From contig CAIUKZ010000275.1 of NCBI GenBank assembly GCA_903899865.1, positions 1 to 12,626 on the forward strand: a stretch of 12,626 nt of DNA, read 5' to 3'. Shown here one piece after another: positions 1 through 7,642 of this stretch. Positions within the stretch are counted from its first letter, which is position 1. Each line of letters starts with the position of its first letter. Origin of the DNA: an uncultured Bacteroidales bacterium. Its GTDB lineage: Bacteria > Bacteroidota > Bacteroidia > Bacteroidales > Paludibacteraceae. The position numbers and the translations under genes were made by a program. The notes under the pieces were generated by a model, which saw only the letters and a program-made list of their open reading frames with translations, was not told the origin of the DNA and made no database searches.

Positions 1-1
1 T

Positions 2-37
2 CTGATGATTTCAGGTATTAAAATGAAAATAAAATAG
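2..37 (+). CDS. cobU: C-terminal end of adenosylcobinamide kinase/guanylyltransferase (CobU), partial
   Basis: An open frame enters from the left edge and gives the 11 residues LMISGIKMKIK before a TAG at 35-37. CobU proteins typically end in a beta strand of the form V-x-L-M-V-S-G-I-P-x-K-x-K, so this tail fits well. The stop is only 6 bp before the cobT start, and cobT-cobS-cobC follow, which is the usual cobUTSC order. CobU would phosphorylate adenosylcobinamide and transfer GMP to it, making the AdoCbi-GDP used by CobS. The call rests on a short tail plus context. Another frame closes at 19-21 and is not supported. Confidence 0.6.
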   Translation: MMISGIKMKIK

Positions 38-43
38 AAAATT

Positions 44-1090
44 ATGATTGTCAAAAAATTCAACATCGAACCTGCAACCAAAGACATTATTCCATTCCTT
101 ATCGAAAAAATTGACAATCTTACCAAACCCAAAGGCTCGTTAGGAAGACTCGAAGAACTTGCTGTTCAAATTGGAAGTATTCAGAAAACACTGACACCAC
201 AACTCACTAATCCACAACACATAATCTTTGGAGGTGACCATGGCATTACGGCTGAAGGCATCAGCTATTCACCACCAGAAGTGACGCCACAGATGGTGTT
301 CAACTTCGTGGAAGGTGGTGCTGGCATCAATTTTCTGGCTCGCCAACACAACATCAAAATGAAGGTGGTGGATAGTGGCATCAATTATGATTTTGAGAAT
401 CTAGATGTGCTGATAGACCGCAAAATCCGCAAAGGAACCCGCAATTACCTTTATGAAAGTGCCATGACAGCCGAAGAGCTTAATCGTTGCATAGAGCATG
501 GTGCACAGGTAGTTAGAGATTGTCGTACCGACGGAACGAATATCATCAGTTTTGGGGAAATGGGCATAGGAAACACTTCTTCATCATCCATGTGGATGAG
601 CGCGTTAACAGGAATTTCATTAGAAAAATGCGTGGGTGCTGGCAGTGGATTTGACTCCGAAGGTGTGAAAAGGAAATATACTATCCTCCAGCATGCTATG
701 GACAATTACACTGGCGATGGCAGTGTAGCTGACATCATGAAGTATTTTGGTGGCTACGAAATGGTAATGGCTGTGGGCGCCATGCTGCAAGCTGCCGAAC
801 TAAAAATGGTGATTCTTATTGATGGATTTATCATGACCAATTGCATACTTTCAGCTTCAAAACTCTACCCCGAAGTGCTGGATTATTGCATTTTTGGACA
901 TCAAGGTGATGAAGCAGGACATAAGTTGGTTATTGACTATCTGAATGCCAAACCATTGTTGTACTTTGGCTTACGCTTAGGCGAAGGTACTGGTGCGCTT
1001 TGTGCTTATCCGCTTGTAGACTCTGCTGTAAGAATGATTAATGAGATGAGCACTTTCAAACACGCCAAAGTCACTAAATACTTTGAATAG
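44..1090 (+). CDS. cobT: Nicotinate-nucleotide--dimethylbenzimidazole phosphoribosyltransferase
   Basis: CobT moves the phosphoribosyl group of nicotinate mononucleotide to dimethylbenzimidazole (or a related base), giving alpha-ribazole 5'-phosphate, the lower ligand of cobalamin. It acts in the cytoplasm. The 348-residue length is normal for the family. Visible family motifs are KPKGSLGRLE (28-37), GDHGI (64-68), GEMGIGNT (171-178), GHQGDEAGH (285-293) and RLGEGTGA (311-318); Glu314 in the last matches the catalytic glutamate (Glu317 in the Salmonella enzyme). The ATG at 44 lies 6 bp after the probable cobU stop and starts a typical CobT N-terminus. CobS follows after 8 bp, so the genes are probably translated from one mRNA. 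No riboswitch is visible here; any B12 control would be upstream of the window. Confidence 0.95.
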   Translation: MIVKKFNIEPATKDIIPFLIEKIDNLTKPKGSLGRLEELAVQIGSIQKTLTPQLTNPQHIIFGGDHGITAEGISYSPPEVTPQMVFNFVEGGAGINFLARQHNIKMKVVDSGINYDFENLDVLIDRKIRKGTRNYLYESAMTAEELNRCIEHGAQVVRDCRTDGTNIISFGEMGIGNTSSSSMWMSALTGISLEKCVGAGSGFDSEGVKRKYTILQHAMDNYTGDGSVADIMKYFGGYEMVMAVGAMLQAAELKMVILIDGFIMTNCILSASKLYPEVLDYCIFGHQGDEAGHKLVIDYLNAKPLLYFGLRLGEGTGALCAYPLVDSAVRMINEMSTFKHAKVTKYFE

Positions 1091-1098
1091 AAAAATTT

Positions 1099-1863
1099 AT
1101 GAAGAGATTTTTCCTCCAACTTGCTGCAGCCGTTACTTTCTTCACACGAATACCACTGTGGAGATGGGTAAATATTCCTTCCGAATATTTTTCTGAAATC
1201 ATCTACCTATGGCCACTCACGGGATGGATTACGGGTGGAGTTACAGCATTGGCGTGGTGGGGATTCTCTAGTGTCTTCCCTCCCATGCTTGCCATCATTT
1301 TGGCACTTGGAACCCGCACACTGCTCACTGGAGGACTGCATGAAGATGGTCTCGGCGATTTCATTGATGGATTTGGTGGTGGAAAAAACAAGGATGATAT
1401 TCTCCGCATCATGAAAGATTCACACACAGGCAATTATGCATTAATTGGAATGATATTTTATTATCTTATCAACATTAATTCATTACTTTCAATGCCGAAT
1501 GAATTGGTTGGCGTCATGCTTTTAACAGCTGATCCATTGTCCAAAATGTGTACGGCTTTGATGATGAATTTCCTACCTTATGCCCGGACTGCATCTGAGA
1601 GTAAAAGTAAAATGGTGTTTAAAAAAACGGATTTTGTTCAATTTTCATTTATGATTATTGCAGGATTGACTCCTTTTTGTATATTTGTTAAAACTACAAT
1701 ATGGATTGCGGTAATAGCTCCTTTGATTGTGGTTATAATTATCAAAAATTATTCCCATAAAAAAATTGGAGGTTATACCGGAGATATTTGTGGTGCTACA
1801 GCATTAATCGCTGAATCTAGCCTCTACATCTTCACGCTTTTGATACTTAGACTTATAGGATAA
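1099..1863 (+). CDS. cobS: Adenosylcobinamide-GDP ribazoletransferase (cobalamin synthase)
   Basis: CobS is an integral membrane enzyme that joins AdoCbi-GDP to alpha-ribazole (phosphate), completing the nucleotide loop of cobalamin. The 254 residues match the usual length. Family signatures are FFTRIP (14-19), the acidic stretch GGLHEDGLGDFIDGFGGG (78-95) that carries the metal-binding residues, DSHTGNYA (107-114) and GYTGDICGATA (225-235). Hydrophobic segments lie near 35-72, 114-130, 136-160, 180-197, 200-216 and 236-253, as expected for a polytopic protein. The start is 8 bp after the cobT stop. The second half of the gene is visibly more AT-rich than the first, which fits hydrophobic codons and is not evidence of transfer. 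Confidence 0.95.
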   Translation: MKRFFLQLAAAVTFFTRIPLWRWVNIPSEYFSEIIYLWPLTGWITGGVTALAWWGFSSVFPPMLAIILALGTRTLLTGGLHEDGLGDFIDGFGGGKNKDDILRIMKDSHTGNYALIGMIFYYLININSLLSMPNELVGVMLLTADPLSKMCTALMMNFLPYARTASESKSKMVFKKTDFVQFSFMIIAGLTPFCIFVKTTIWIAVIAPLIVVIIIKNYSHKKIGGYTGDICGATALIAESSLYIFTLLILRLIG

Positions 1864-1899
1864 ATGGAATCACTGTACAAATAATATTCAAACCTGCTT

Positions 1900-2427
1900 A
1901 TGAAAATTACCCTTGTCAGACACACCTCTCTAAACATAAGTCCTGGAATATGCTACGGGCAAAGTGATATAGCCGTATCAGAAAATTTTGAGAAAGAAGC
2001 AAAATTTGCATTTTCCAAAATTCAAAACCGAAAATATGACGCCGTTTACAGCAGTCCACTAGAGCGTTGCACAAAATTGGCGGATTATTGTGGATATAAA
2101 AAACCAATTATTGATAAACGATTGATGGAGATGAGCTTTGGCAATTGGGAATGCAGGTATTGGGAAAAAATTGATGATCCACAATTAGAAAAATGGTTTG
2201 ACAATTGGAAAGAAGAAAGTCCAACAAATGGTGAATCTTTGAGCGAGTTGTTAGATAGAGTTGAAAATTTTGTTCAAGAAATTAAAAATCTTAATCTGGA
2301 TCAAATACTACTGTTTACACATGCTGGAGTTATTCGGGCATTGGTAACTGTATTGGAAATCATAGATTTAGACAAAGCCTTTGAAATGAAAATTGATTAT
2401 GGGCAGGTCATTGAACTGGAACTATAA
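1900..2427 (+). CDS. cobC: Alpha-ribazole phosphatase (CobC-type histidine phosphatase)
   Basis: This 175-residue protein is a histidine phosphatase of the phosphoglycerate-mutase-like superfamily. The phosphoacceptor motif is LVRHT (5-9; His8), followed by GICYGQSD (16-23), a pattern typical of CobC. Other active-site parts are YSSPLERC (50-57, with Arg56), EMSFGNWE (77-84, with Glu77) and FTHAGVIRAL (139-148, with His141). CobC removes the 5'-phosphate from alpha-ribazole phosphate or adenosylcobalamin 5'-phosphate. General histidine phosphatases look alike, but the GICYGQSD signature and the place 36 bp behind cobS favour CobC. It is the last gene of the operon and is followed by a hairpin. 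Confidence 0.9.
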   Translation: MKITLVRHTSLNISPGICYGQSDIAVSENFEKEAKFAFSKIQNRKYDAVYSSPLERCTKLADYCGYKKPIIDKRLMEMSFGNWECRYWEKIDDPQLEKWFDNWKEESPTNGESLSELLDRVENFVQEIKNLNLDQILLFTHAGVIRALVTVLEIIDLDKAFEMKIDYGQVIELEL

Positions 2428-2468
2428 CCAACAACGAGCACCAAGTATTACTTGATGCTCGTTGCTGG
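2428..2468. terminator. Hairpin between convergent cobC and the PurF-like gene
   Basis: An interrupted inverted repeat begins right after the cobC stop. The perfect arms CAACGAGCA (2432-2440) and TGCTCGTTG (2456-2464) are extended inward by CAAG/CTTG (2442-2445 with 2451-2454) around a TATTA loop, and outward by CCA/TGG past a mismatch. It lies between the ends of two converging genes, where a shared terminator is expected. The U-tract is weak on both strands (TTT at 2469-2471 on the + strand), so termination strength is uncertain. Confidence 0.55.
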
Positions 2469-2493
2469 TTTCAGCATAATAGTTTGACTCCAA

Positions 2494-4296
2494 TCACAAC
2501 CACTTTTCTATTCCTTCATAATAATTGATAAAAGCCTGATTGACCATCCTGTTACCACCAGGAGTTGGATAATTGCCCGTAAAATACCAATCTCCAGGAT
2601 GATTAGGACAGGCCTTGTGTAAACCTTCTACCGTTTGATAAACCAATTCCACTGGACAGTCAACTTCTTCTGGAGTGAGCATTTTGGCTATCTGACAAGA
2701 CACCTCTTCTTGAGTAAATGGCTTGTAAATATCAATTACATAATTAGTTACCTTCTCTTTAGGCAAATTTTCCTGTTCCTTGCACTTCGCATACACCTCA
2801 TCTATCACGCCTTGCTGATTGGTATCTTTTAGTAATTGAATGGCTGCTCTAAAAGCGCAAAACTCACTCATTTTGGCCATATCAATACCATAGTAGTCTG
2901 GAAATCGTACTTGAGGTGATGACGAAACAATGACAATTTTTTTCGGCTCTAACCGATTCAAAATCTTCAATATACTCTTTTTTAAGGTTGTACCTCTAAC
3001 AATGGAGTCATCAATTGCAACCAAGTTGTCAAGTTTACCTCTCCTTATAGAGCCATAAGTGACATCATAAACGTGTGTTGCCAAATCATCTCTTTCATCA
3101 TTTTTAGAAATAAAAGTACGAAGTTTAATGTCCTTAATCAGCACTTTCTCAACTCGTATAGATTTATGACTAAGCTCTTTAAGACCTTCTCTCATGCCAT
3201 AGAATGCAACTTCTGCAGTATTGGGAATAAACGAAAAAACGGTGTTTTCCACGTCACCATCTATGGCTTTCAAGATAGGTTCAGACAATGATGAGCCCAA
3301 CATTTTTCGCTCCTTATAAATATCAATATCACTACCTCTTGAAAAATAAATTCTTTCAAACGAACATTGAGATAAATTTGGAACTGCATCCCTTATGGTT
3401 TCAAATTTTATCGAACCATTTTTCTTTATAATGATAGCCTGACCTGCATTTATTTCTTTGATAGCATCCTCCTTTACATTGAATGCTGTTTGGATAACTG
3501 GCCGTTCGGAAGCAGCAACAAACACCTCATCATCAGCATAATAAAAAGCTGGACGAATGCCATTAGGATCTCTGAAAACGAACGAATCGCCATGACCCAA
3601 CATACCACAAATCACATAACCTCCATCCCAATTGCGTTCTGCTTTTCGAATAAAAGTTGCAATATCAAGGTTTTCTTCAATTTTTCTAGTTATAACCAAA
3701 TCGTTCGAATAGCGTTGTTTGATGACATCATACTCTTTCTCAACTTCCCTATCCAATCGATGACCTAACGACTCTAACATTAGAAATGTATCAGCTTTAT
3801 CTCGTGGATGTTGTCCTTGTGATGTCAAATCATCAAATATCTCATCCACATTAGTCAAGTTAAAATTACCCGCCATAACCAATGTACGGGACTTCCAGTT
3901 GTGTCGTCTCAAAAACGGATGAACATAAGACAAACCTGATTTACTGGTGGTGCTGTAACGCAAATGACCTAAATACATTTCACCAGCAAAAGGAAACTTT
4001 TCTTTTGACTTAATAGGATCATTATAAACATCTTCCGATGCTTTCTTCATTTTATTGTTGATGGTTGCAAATATCTCTTGAATCGCATTTTTCCCCTCAG
4101 CACGTTCGCGCCAGATATACTCTTCGCCTGGAGGCATATCAAGTTTTACGGTAGAAATTCCTGCACCCTCCTGGCCTCTGTTATGTTGCTTTTCCATCAA
4201 CAAATACATTTTTTGAAGACCATATTGCCATGTACCGTATTTTTCTTGATAATACTCCAAAGGCTTGAGCAGCCTTACCATTGCTATTCCACACAT
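2494..4296 (-). CDS. Amidophosphoribosyltransferase-like class II glutamine amidotransferase, long Bacteroidota form
   Basis: The 600-residue protein has an N-terminal Ntn glutaminase domain and a PRPP-type phosphoribosyltransferase domain, as in PurF, which makes 5-phosphoribosylamine from PRPP and glutamine. The start is set at 4296 because MCGI puts the nucleophile Cys2 at the N-terminus; the frame stays open to 4503, but that part overlaps glmS. Motifs are RGQEGAGI (40-47), GHLRYST (110-116), RDPNGIRP (242-249), the PRPP loop IDDSIVRGTT (428-437) and FPDYYGIDM (465-473). Classical PurF is about 470-510 residues; this one has an extra stretch near 80-105 and a tail of about 120 residues. 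The usual oxyanion motif HNG reads GNF (143-145). An intact PRPP loop supports transferase activity. Whether it is the cell's main PurF or a paralogue with another role cannot be decided here. Confidence 0.85.
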   Translation of the reverse strand: MCGIAMVRLLKPLEYYQEKYGTWQYGLQKMYLLMEKQHNRGQEGAGISTVKLDMPPGEEYIWRERAEGKNAIQEIFATINNKMKKASEDVYNDPIKSKEKFPFAGEMYLGHLRYSTTSKSGLSYVHPFLRRHNWKSRTLVMAGNFNLTNVDEIFDDLTSQGQHPRDKADTFLMLESLGHRLDREVEKEYDVIKQRYSNDLVITRKIEENLDIATFIRKAERNWDGGYVICGMLGHGDSFVFRDPNGIRPAFYYADDEVFVAASERPVIQTAFNVKEDAIKEINAGQAIIIKKNGSIKFETIRDAVPNLSQCSFERIYFSRGSDIDIYKERKMLGSSLSEPILKAIDGDVENTVFSFIPNTAEVAFYGMREGLKELSHKSIRVEKVLIKDIKLRTFISKNDERDDLATHVYDVTYGSIRRGKLDNLVAIDDSIVRGTTLKKSILKILNRLEPKKIVIVSSSPQVRFPDYYGIDMAKMSEFCAFRAAIQLLKDTNQQGVIDEVYAKCKEQENLPKEKVTNYVIDIYKPFTQEEVSCQIAKMLTPEEVDCPVELVYQTVEGLHKACPNHPGDWYFTGNYPTPGGNRMVNQAFINYYEGIEKWL

Positions 4297-4335
4297 AATA
4301 ATTAAAACTAAACTATTTGATTGTAAATGATTTAT

Positions 4336-4369
4336 AAAACAAAAACCCCAACACAAAGGTAGGGGTTTT
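4336..4369 (-). terminator. Rho-independent terminator after glmS
   Basis: Read on the minus strand, the 8-bp stem AAAACCCC / GGGGTTTT (4369-4362 with 4349-4342) encloses a 12-nt loop that can form two more pairs, and is followed by a U-rich run, TTTTT-G-TTTT (4345-4336). It starts 13 bp after the glmS stop and ends 39 bp before the PurF-like start codon. It should stop most transcripts coming from dapL-glmS, so the PurF-like gene likely needs its own promoter in the remaining leader. I found no exact TAnnTTTG box there (the closest, TAGTTTTA, misses the last base). Confidence 0.85.
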
Positions 4370-4382
4370 CTTATACGCTTTC

Positions 4383-6224
4383 TTATTCGACAGTCACAGA
4401 TTTTGCTAAGTTTCGAGGTTGATCCACATTGCAACCTTTCACCACCGCAATATGGTAGGCCAACAATTGTAATGGTATAGAGGCCAACAGGGGCACCAAG
4501 CATTCTTCAGTGTCTGGAATACTGATGGAATAATCAGAAAGATTTTTTACTACCACATCACCATCTGTTACCACTGAAATAATTCTTCCCTTTCTTGCTT
4601 TGATCTCTTGGATGTTACTCACCACTTTTTCATACATCCCAGCACTAGTTGCAATTACCACAACTGGCATTTCTTGACTTATCAGAGCAATAGGTCCATG
4701 TTTCATTTCGGCCGCTGGATAACCTTCGGCATGGATGTAGGAAATTTCCTTCAACTTCAAAGCACCTTCAAGTGCCACAGGAAAATTATATCCACGTCCC
4801 AAATAGATAAAGTTTTGGGCATAAGTGAAAGTCTTTGCAAATTCTGCAATCCTAGCATCTTGTTTTAATATCTCTGTAATCTTAGCTGGAATTTGACCCA
4901 ATTCATGAACTATCTTCAAATATAATTCCTCTGTGATGGTAGCTTTTTCTTTACCAATCATCAATGCCAACATTGTTAACACGGTTACTTGTGCAGTAAA
5001 TGCCTTGGTTGAAGCCACACCAATTTCAGGACCAGCGTGTGTATAACAACCTGAATGTGTGTTACGAGGTATTGATGCACCTACCACATTACAAATACCA
5101 AAAATAAATGCACCGTTTTCCTTAGCCAATTCTACTGCTGCCAATGTATCAGCTGTTTCGCCCGACTGAGAAATAGCGATTACTAAATCATCTGGATTAA
5201 TAACTGGCTTCCTGTATCTAAACTCTGATGAATACTCAACTTCAACAGGTATCCTAGCAAACTCTTCAATGGCGTATTTACCTATCAATCCAGCATGCCA
5301 AGATGTACCACAAGCAGTGATAATGATACGTTTAGCTTTTAGAAATTTCTCCTTATTGTCAATAAAACCGGCTAGCTTAATGTTGTTTTCCTCTACATTC
5401 ACCCTACCGCGCATACTGTCGCTTAAGGTCTTTGGCTGCTCGAAAATTTCTTTGATCATAAAATGCGGAAATCCACCCTTTTCCAACTGGCTAAGAGTCA
5501 TTTCCAATTCTTTTATCTCTGGTGTCTTCTCAATATTGGAGATGGTTTTAATACGCATCTCTTTATTTCTTCTTAATACAACTATCTCTTCTTCACCAAT
5601 ATAAACCACACGATTGGTAAACTCTACAATAGGTGTGGCATCAGACGCCAAAAAGAATTCATCATCACCCACACCCACCACTAACGGACTACCCTTTCTT
5701 GCAGCCACAATAATATCTGGTTGTCCTTTTTCTATCACTGCTATGGCATAAGCACCGACCACTTCATTTAGTGCCAATTGTACGGCTTGAGCAAGATTTA
5801 CTTTGTTGGATTTTTTGATATATTCTATCAATTGAATTAAAACCTCTGTATCTGTATCACTTGAAAATGTATAGCCATGTTCTTTCAAGCCCTCTTTAAG
5901 TAATGCATAATTTTCAATAATCCCATTATGAATCAATGCAAGTTCCTCCGATTGTGAAAAATGTGGATGTGCATTCACTTGATTGGGTTCTCCATGTGTT
6001 GCCCACCTTGTATGCGCTATACCAATGGTACCTTCGATGTCTTTTTGTTCTGCAAATGACACTAAATCAGACACTTTTCCTTTTGCCTTATATACATTTA
6101 ATTTTTCTCCATGAATCAATGCTATACCAGCACTATCATAACCTCTATACTCCAATCGCTGAAGACCTTTAATCAATATTGGATAGGCTTGCTGATTGCC
6201 TATATAACCTACAATTCCACACAT
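4383..6224 (-). CDS. glmS: Glutamine--fructose-6-phosphate aminotransferase (isomerizing)
   Basis: GlmS makes glucosamine-6-phosphate from fructose-6-phosphate and glutamine, the first committed step to UDP-GlcNAc for peptidoglycan and lipid A. The 613 residues match the normal length. The Ntn glutaminase domain (about 1-220) has nucleophile Cys2, RGYDSAGI (27-34), HTRWATHG (71-78), the oxyanion HNG (99-101) and SDTDTE (122-127). Two SIS sugar-binding domains follow, with CGTS (305-308), SQSGETADT (352-360), ASTKAFTAQ (404-412) and HAEGYPAAEMKHGP (498-511). The C-terminal tail DQPRNLAKSVTVE (601-613) closes the active site. All key residues are present. The start codon lies 28 bp after the dapL stop, which suggests co-transcription. 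I see no room for or sign of a glmS ribozyme. A strong terminator follows the gene. Confidence 0.97.
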   Translation of the reverse strand: MCGIVGYIGNQQAYPILIKGLQRLEYRGYDSAGIALIHGEKLNVYKAKGKVSDLVSFAEQKDIEGTIGIAHTRWATHGEPNQVNAHPHFSQSEELALIHNGIIENYALLKEGLKEHGYTFSSDTDTEVLIQLIEYIKKSNKVNLAQAVQLALNEVVGAYAIAVIEKGQPDIIVAARKGSPLVVGVGDDEFFLASDATPIVEFTNRVVYIGEEEIVVLRRNKEMRIKTISNIEKTPEIKELEMTLSQLEKGGFPHFMIKEIFEQPKTLSDSMRGRVNVEENNIKLAGFIDNKEKFLKAKRIIITACGTSWHAGLIGKYAIEEFARIPVEVEYSSEFRYRKPVINPDDLVIAISQSGETADTLAAVELAKENGAFIFGICNVVGASIPRNTHSGCYTHAGPEIGVASTKAFTAQVTVLTMLALMIGKEKATITEELYLKIVHELGQIPAKITEILKQDARIAEFAKTFTYAQNFIYLGRGYNFPVALEGALKLKEISYIHAEGYPAAEMKHGPIALISQEMPVVVIATSAGMYEKVVSNIQEIKARKGRIISVVTDGDVVVKNLSDYSISIPDTEECLVPLLASIPLQLLAYHIAVVKGCNVDQPRNLAKSVTVE

Positions 6225-6252
6225 AATTCTAATAATTTTTACAATTCAATAA

Positions 6253-7485
6253 TCAATATTTTCCTCTACTAATTCGATTTAAAGCGATAAGAGTATTCTC
6301 TCGTGAACTAAAACCTGTAAACCTCATGTAACCTTCACCCGAGGAACCAAAAACAACACCGGGTGTACCAATTACTTCATGTTCATACAGTAATTGATGA
6401 AAAAACTTCCATGACGACATCCCATTGGGTGTTTTAAACCATACATAAGGTGAACTAATACCGCCATAAACCTCAAAACCTAATGCCAACAAGCCATCTC
6501 TTATCAATTTGGCATTCTCAATATAATAATCCACCAATTCGCTGGTCTCTTGTTTACCCTTCCTTGAATAAAGTGCCTCTGCTGCTCGTTGTACCAAATA
6601 AGACACACCATTGGTATAATTCGTAATTCTCCTATTCCACAGTTTTATCAAAGGTACATCTTCACCAAGTTTTGTATACACCATCAATTCTGGTGGAAAA
6701 ACAGAATACCCGCACCTTAAACCAGTAAAACCAGCTGATTTTGAATAGGTTCGTATTTCAACAGCTACCTTTTTTGCTCCTTTTATTTCATAAATGCTCT
6801 TTGGAACATTTGGCTCATTAATAAATGATTCATAAGCACCATCGTATACTATAATACTTTGATGTTCAATTGCATAATCTACCCATTGCTTTAAATCTGA
6901 CTTGGTAAGCACTGTTCCAGTAGGATTATTCGGATTACAAAGATAAATTACATCCACTCTTTCATTTGGCAATGAAGGTACAAATCCAGTTTCTGCAGAA
7001 CAATGCAAATACACAATATTGCTCCACTTTTGGTCTTCTTCATTTAAAAAGCCTGCTCTACCGCTCATAATCGTTGCATTTTCATACACCGGATATACAG
7101 GGTCGGCAATGGCTATAATGTTATCCCGTCCTAGGACATGACCAATATTGCCAATATCTGACTTGGCTCCATCATTAATAAAGATACTCTCTTTATCAAG
7201 ACTAACGCCAATACTCTTATATTCTTTATGAATCTTTTCTATCAAAAAATCATAGCCAGAGGGGGGACCATAGCCTTTAAAACTGCCCTCTGCTGCCATT
7301 TCATCCACTGCACTATGTAAGGCTTTTATCACTTCTTGAGGTAATGGACGTGTTACGTCACCCATTCCTAATCGAATGATTTTGGCACTAGGATGCAACA
7401 CTTTGTAGGCATTAACCCGTTTATCTATTTCATCGTAACAATAGATTTCTGGAGTTTTCAGATAGTTTTCATTTGCTAATGCCAT
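6253..7485 (-). CDS. dapL: LL-diaminopimelate aminotransferase
   Basis: DapL is a PLP-dependent fold-type I aminotransferase that converts tetrahydrodipicolinate directly to LL-diaminopimelate with glutamate as amino donor, bypassing the succinylase/acetylase steps of lysine and peptidoglycan synthesis. The 410-residue length is typical. The N-terminal LGMGDVTRPLP (39-49) and FKGYGPPSGY (69-78) are DapL signatures. Cofactor-binding parts are GAKSD (106-110), CNPNNPTGT (183-191), DGAY (215-218) and TYSKSAGFTGLRCGY (246-260), in which Lys249 is the expected PLP lysine. Arg388 fits the carboxylate-binding arginine. The ATG at 7485 begins a normal DapL N-terminus. It is followed after 28 bp by glmS, so one transcript may feed two inputs of cell-wall synthesis. 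No exact promoter match was found in the 157 bp upstream. Confidence 0.95.
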   Translation of the reverse strand: MALANENYLKTPEIYCYDEIDKRVNAYKVLHPSAKIIRLGMGDVTRPLPQEVIKALHSAVDEMAAEGSFKGYGPPSGYDFLIEKIHKEYKSIGVSLDKESIFINDGAKSDIGNIGHVLGRDNIIAIADPVYPVYENATIMSGRAGFLNEEDQKWSNIVYLHCSAETGFVPSLPNERVDVIYLCNPNNPTGTVLTKSDLKQWVDYAIEHQSIIVYDGAYESFINEPNVPKSIYEIKGAKKVAVEIRTYSKSAGFTGLRCGYSVFPPELMVYTKLGEDVPLIKLWNRRITNYTNGVSYLVQRAAEALYSRKGKQETSELVDYYIENAKLIRDGLLALGFEVYGGISSPYVWFKTPNGMSSWKFFHQLLYEHEVIGTPGVVFGSSGEGYMRFTGFSSRENTLIALNRISRGKY

Positions 7486-7642
7486 TCAGGGGAAAGGTTA
7501 TGATTCTGGTTGGGATTTCAAAAGAATAATATGCAAAATTGCACTTTTTTTTTGAATTTTGAAAGCAATTATTCCAAAAAGATTACAATAAGTATTAATT
7601 ACATTGCATTGAAATGGATACACTAAAAATCATTGAATGAAA

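Noticed and set aside
3490..3768. Open frames on the + strand opposite the PurF-like gene and glmS
   Set aside because: They lie wholly inside well-supported genes on the other strand, have no family resemblance and fit chance antisense frames.
4297..4503. Upstream extension of the PurF-like reading frame (69 more residues)
   Set aside because: It runs through the glmS terminator and overlaps the glmS 3' end. It would bury the Cys2 nucleophile, which must be at the N-terminus. The residues look like random translation.
6225..6252. Possible glmS ribozyme or other leader element before glmS
   Set aside because: The gap to dapL is 28 bp, AT-rich and without structure, too short for the known ribozyme.
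7532..7553. Palindrome TGCAAAATTGCA followed by nine T on the + strand, a possible terminator
   Set aside because: The stem is only four or five pairs and no + strand gene lies upstream to be terminated. The T run alone does not support a function.
7486..7642. Search for a dapL promoter, and an imperfect TTTCA...CAATG repeat
   Set aside because: The best -7 candidate (TTCTTTTG on the minus strand) lacks the A of TAnnTTTG and has no TTG at a suitable distance. The repeat is short and imperfect.
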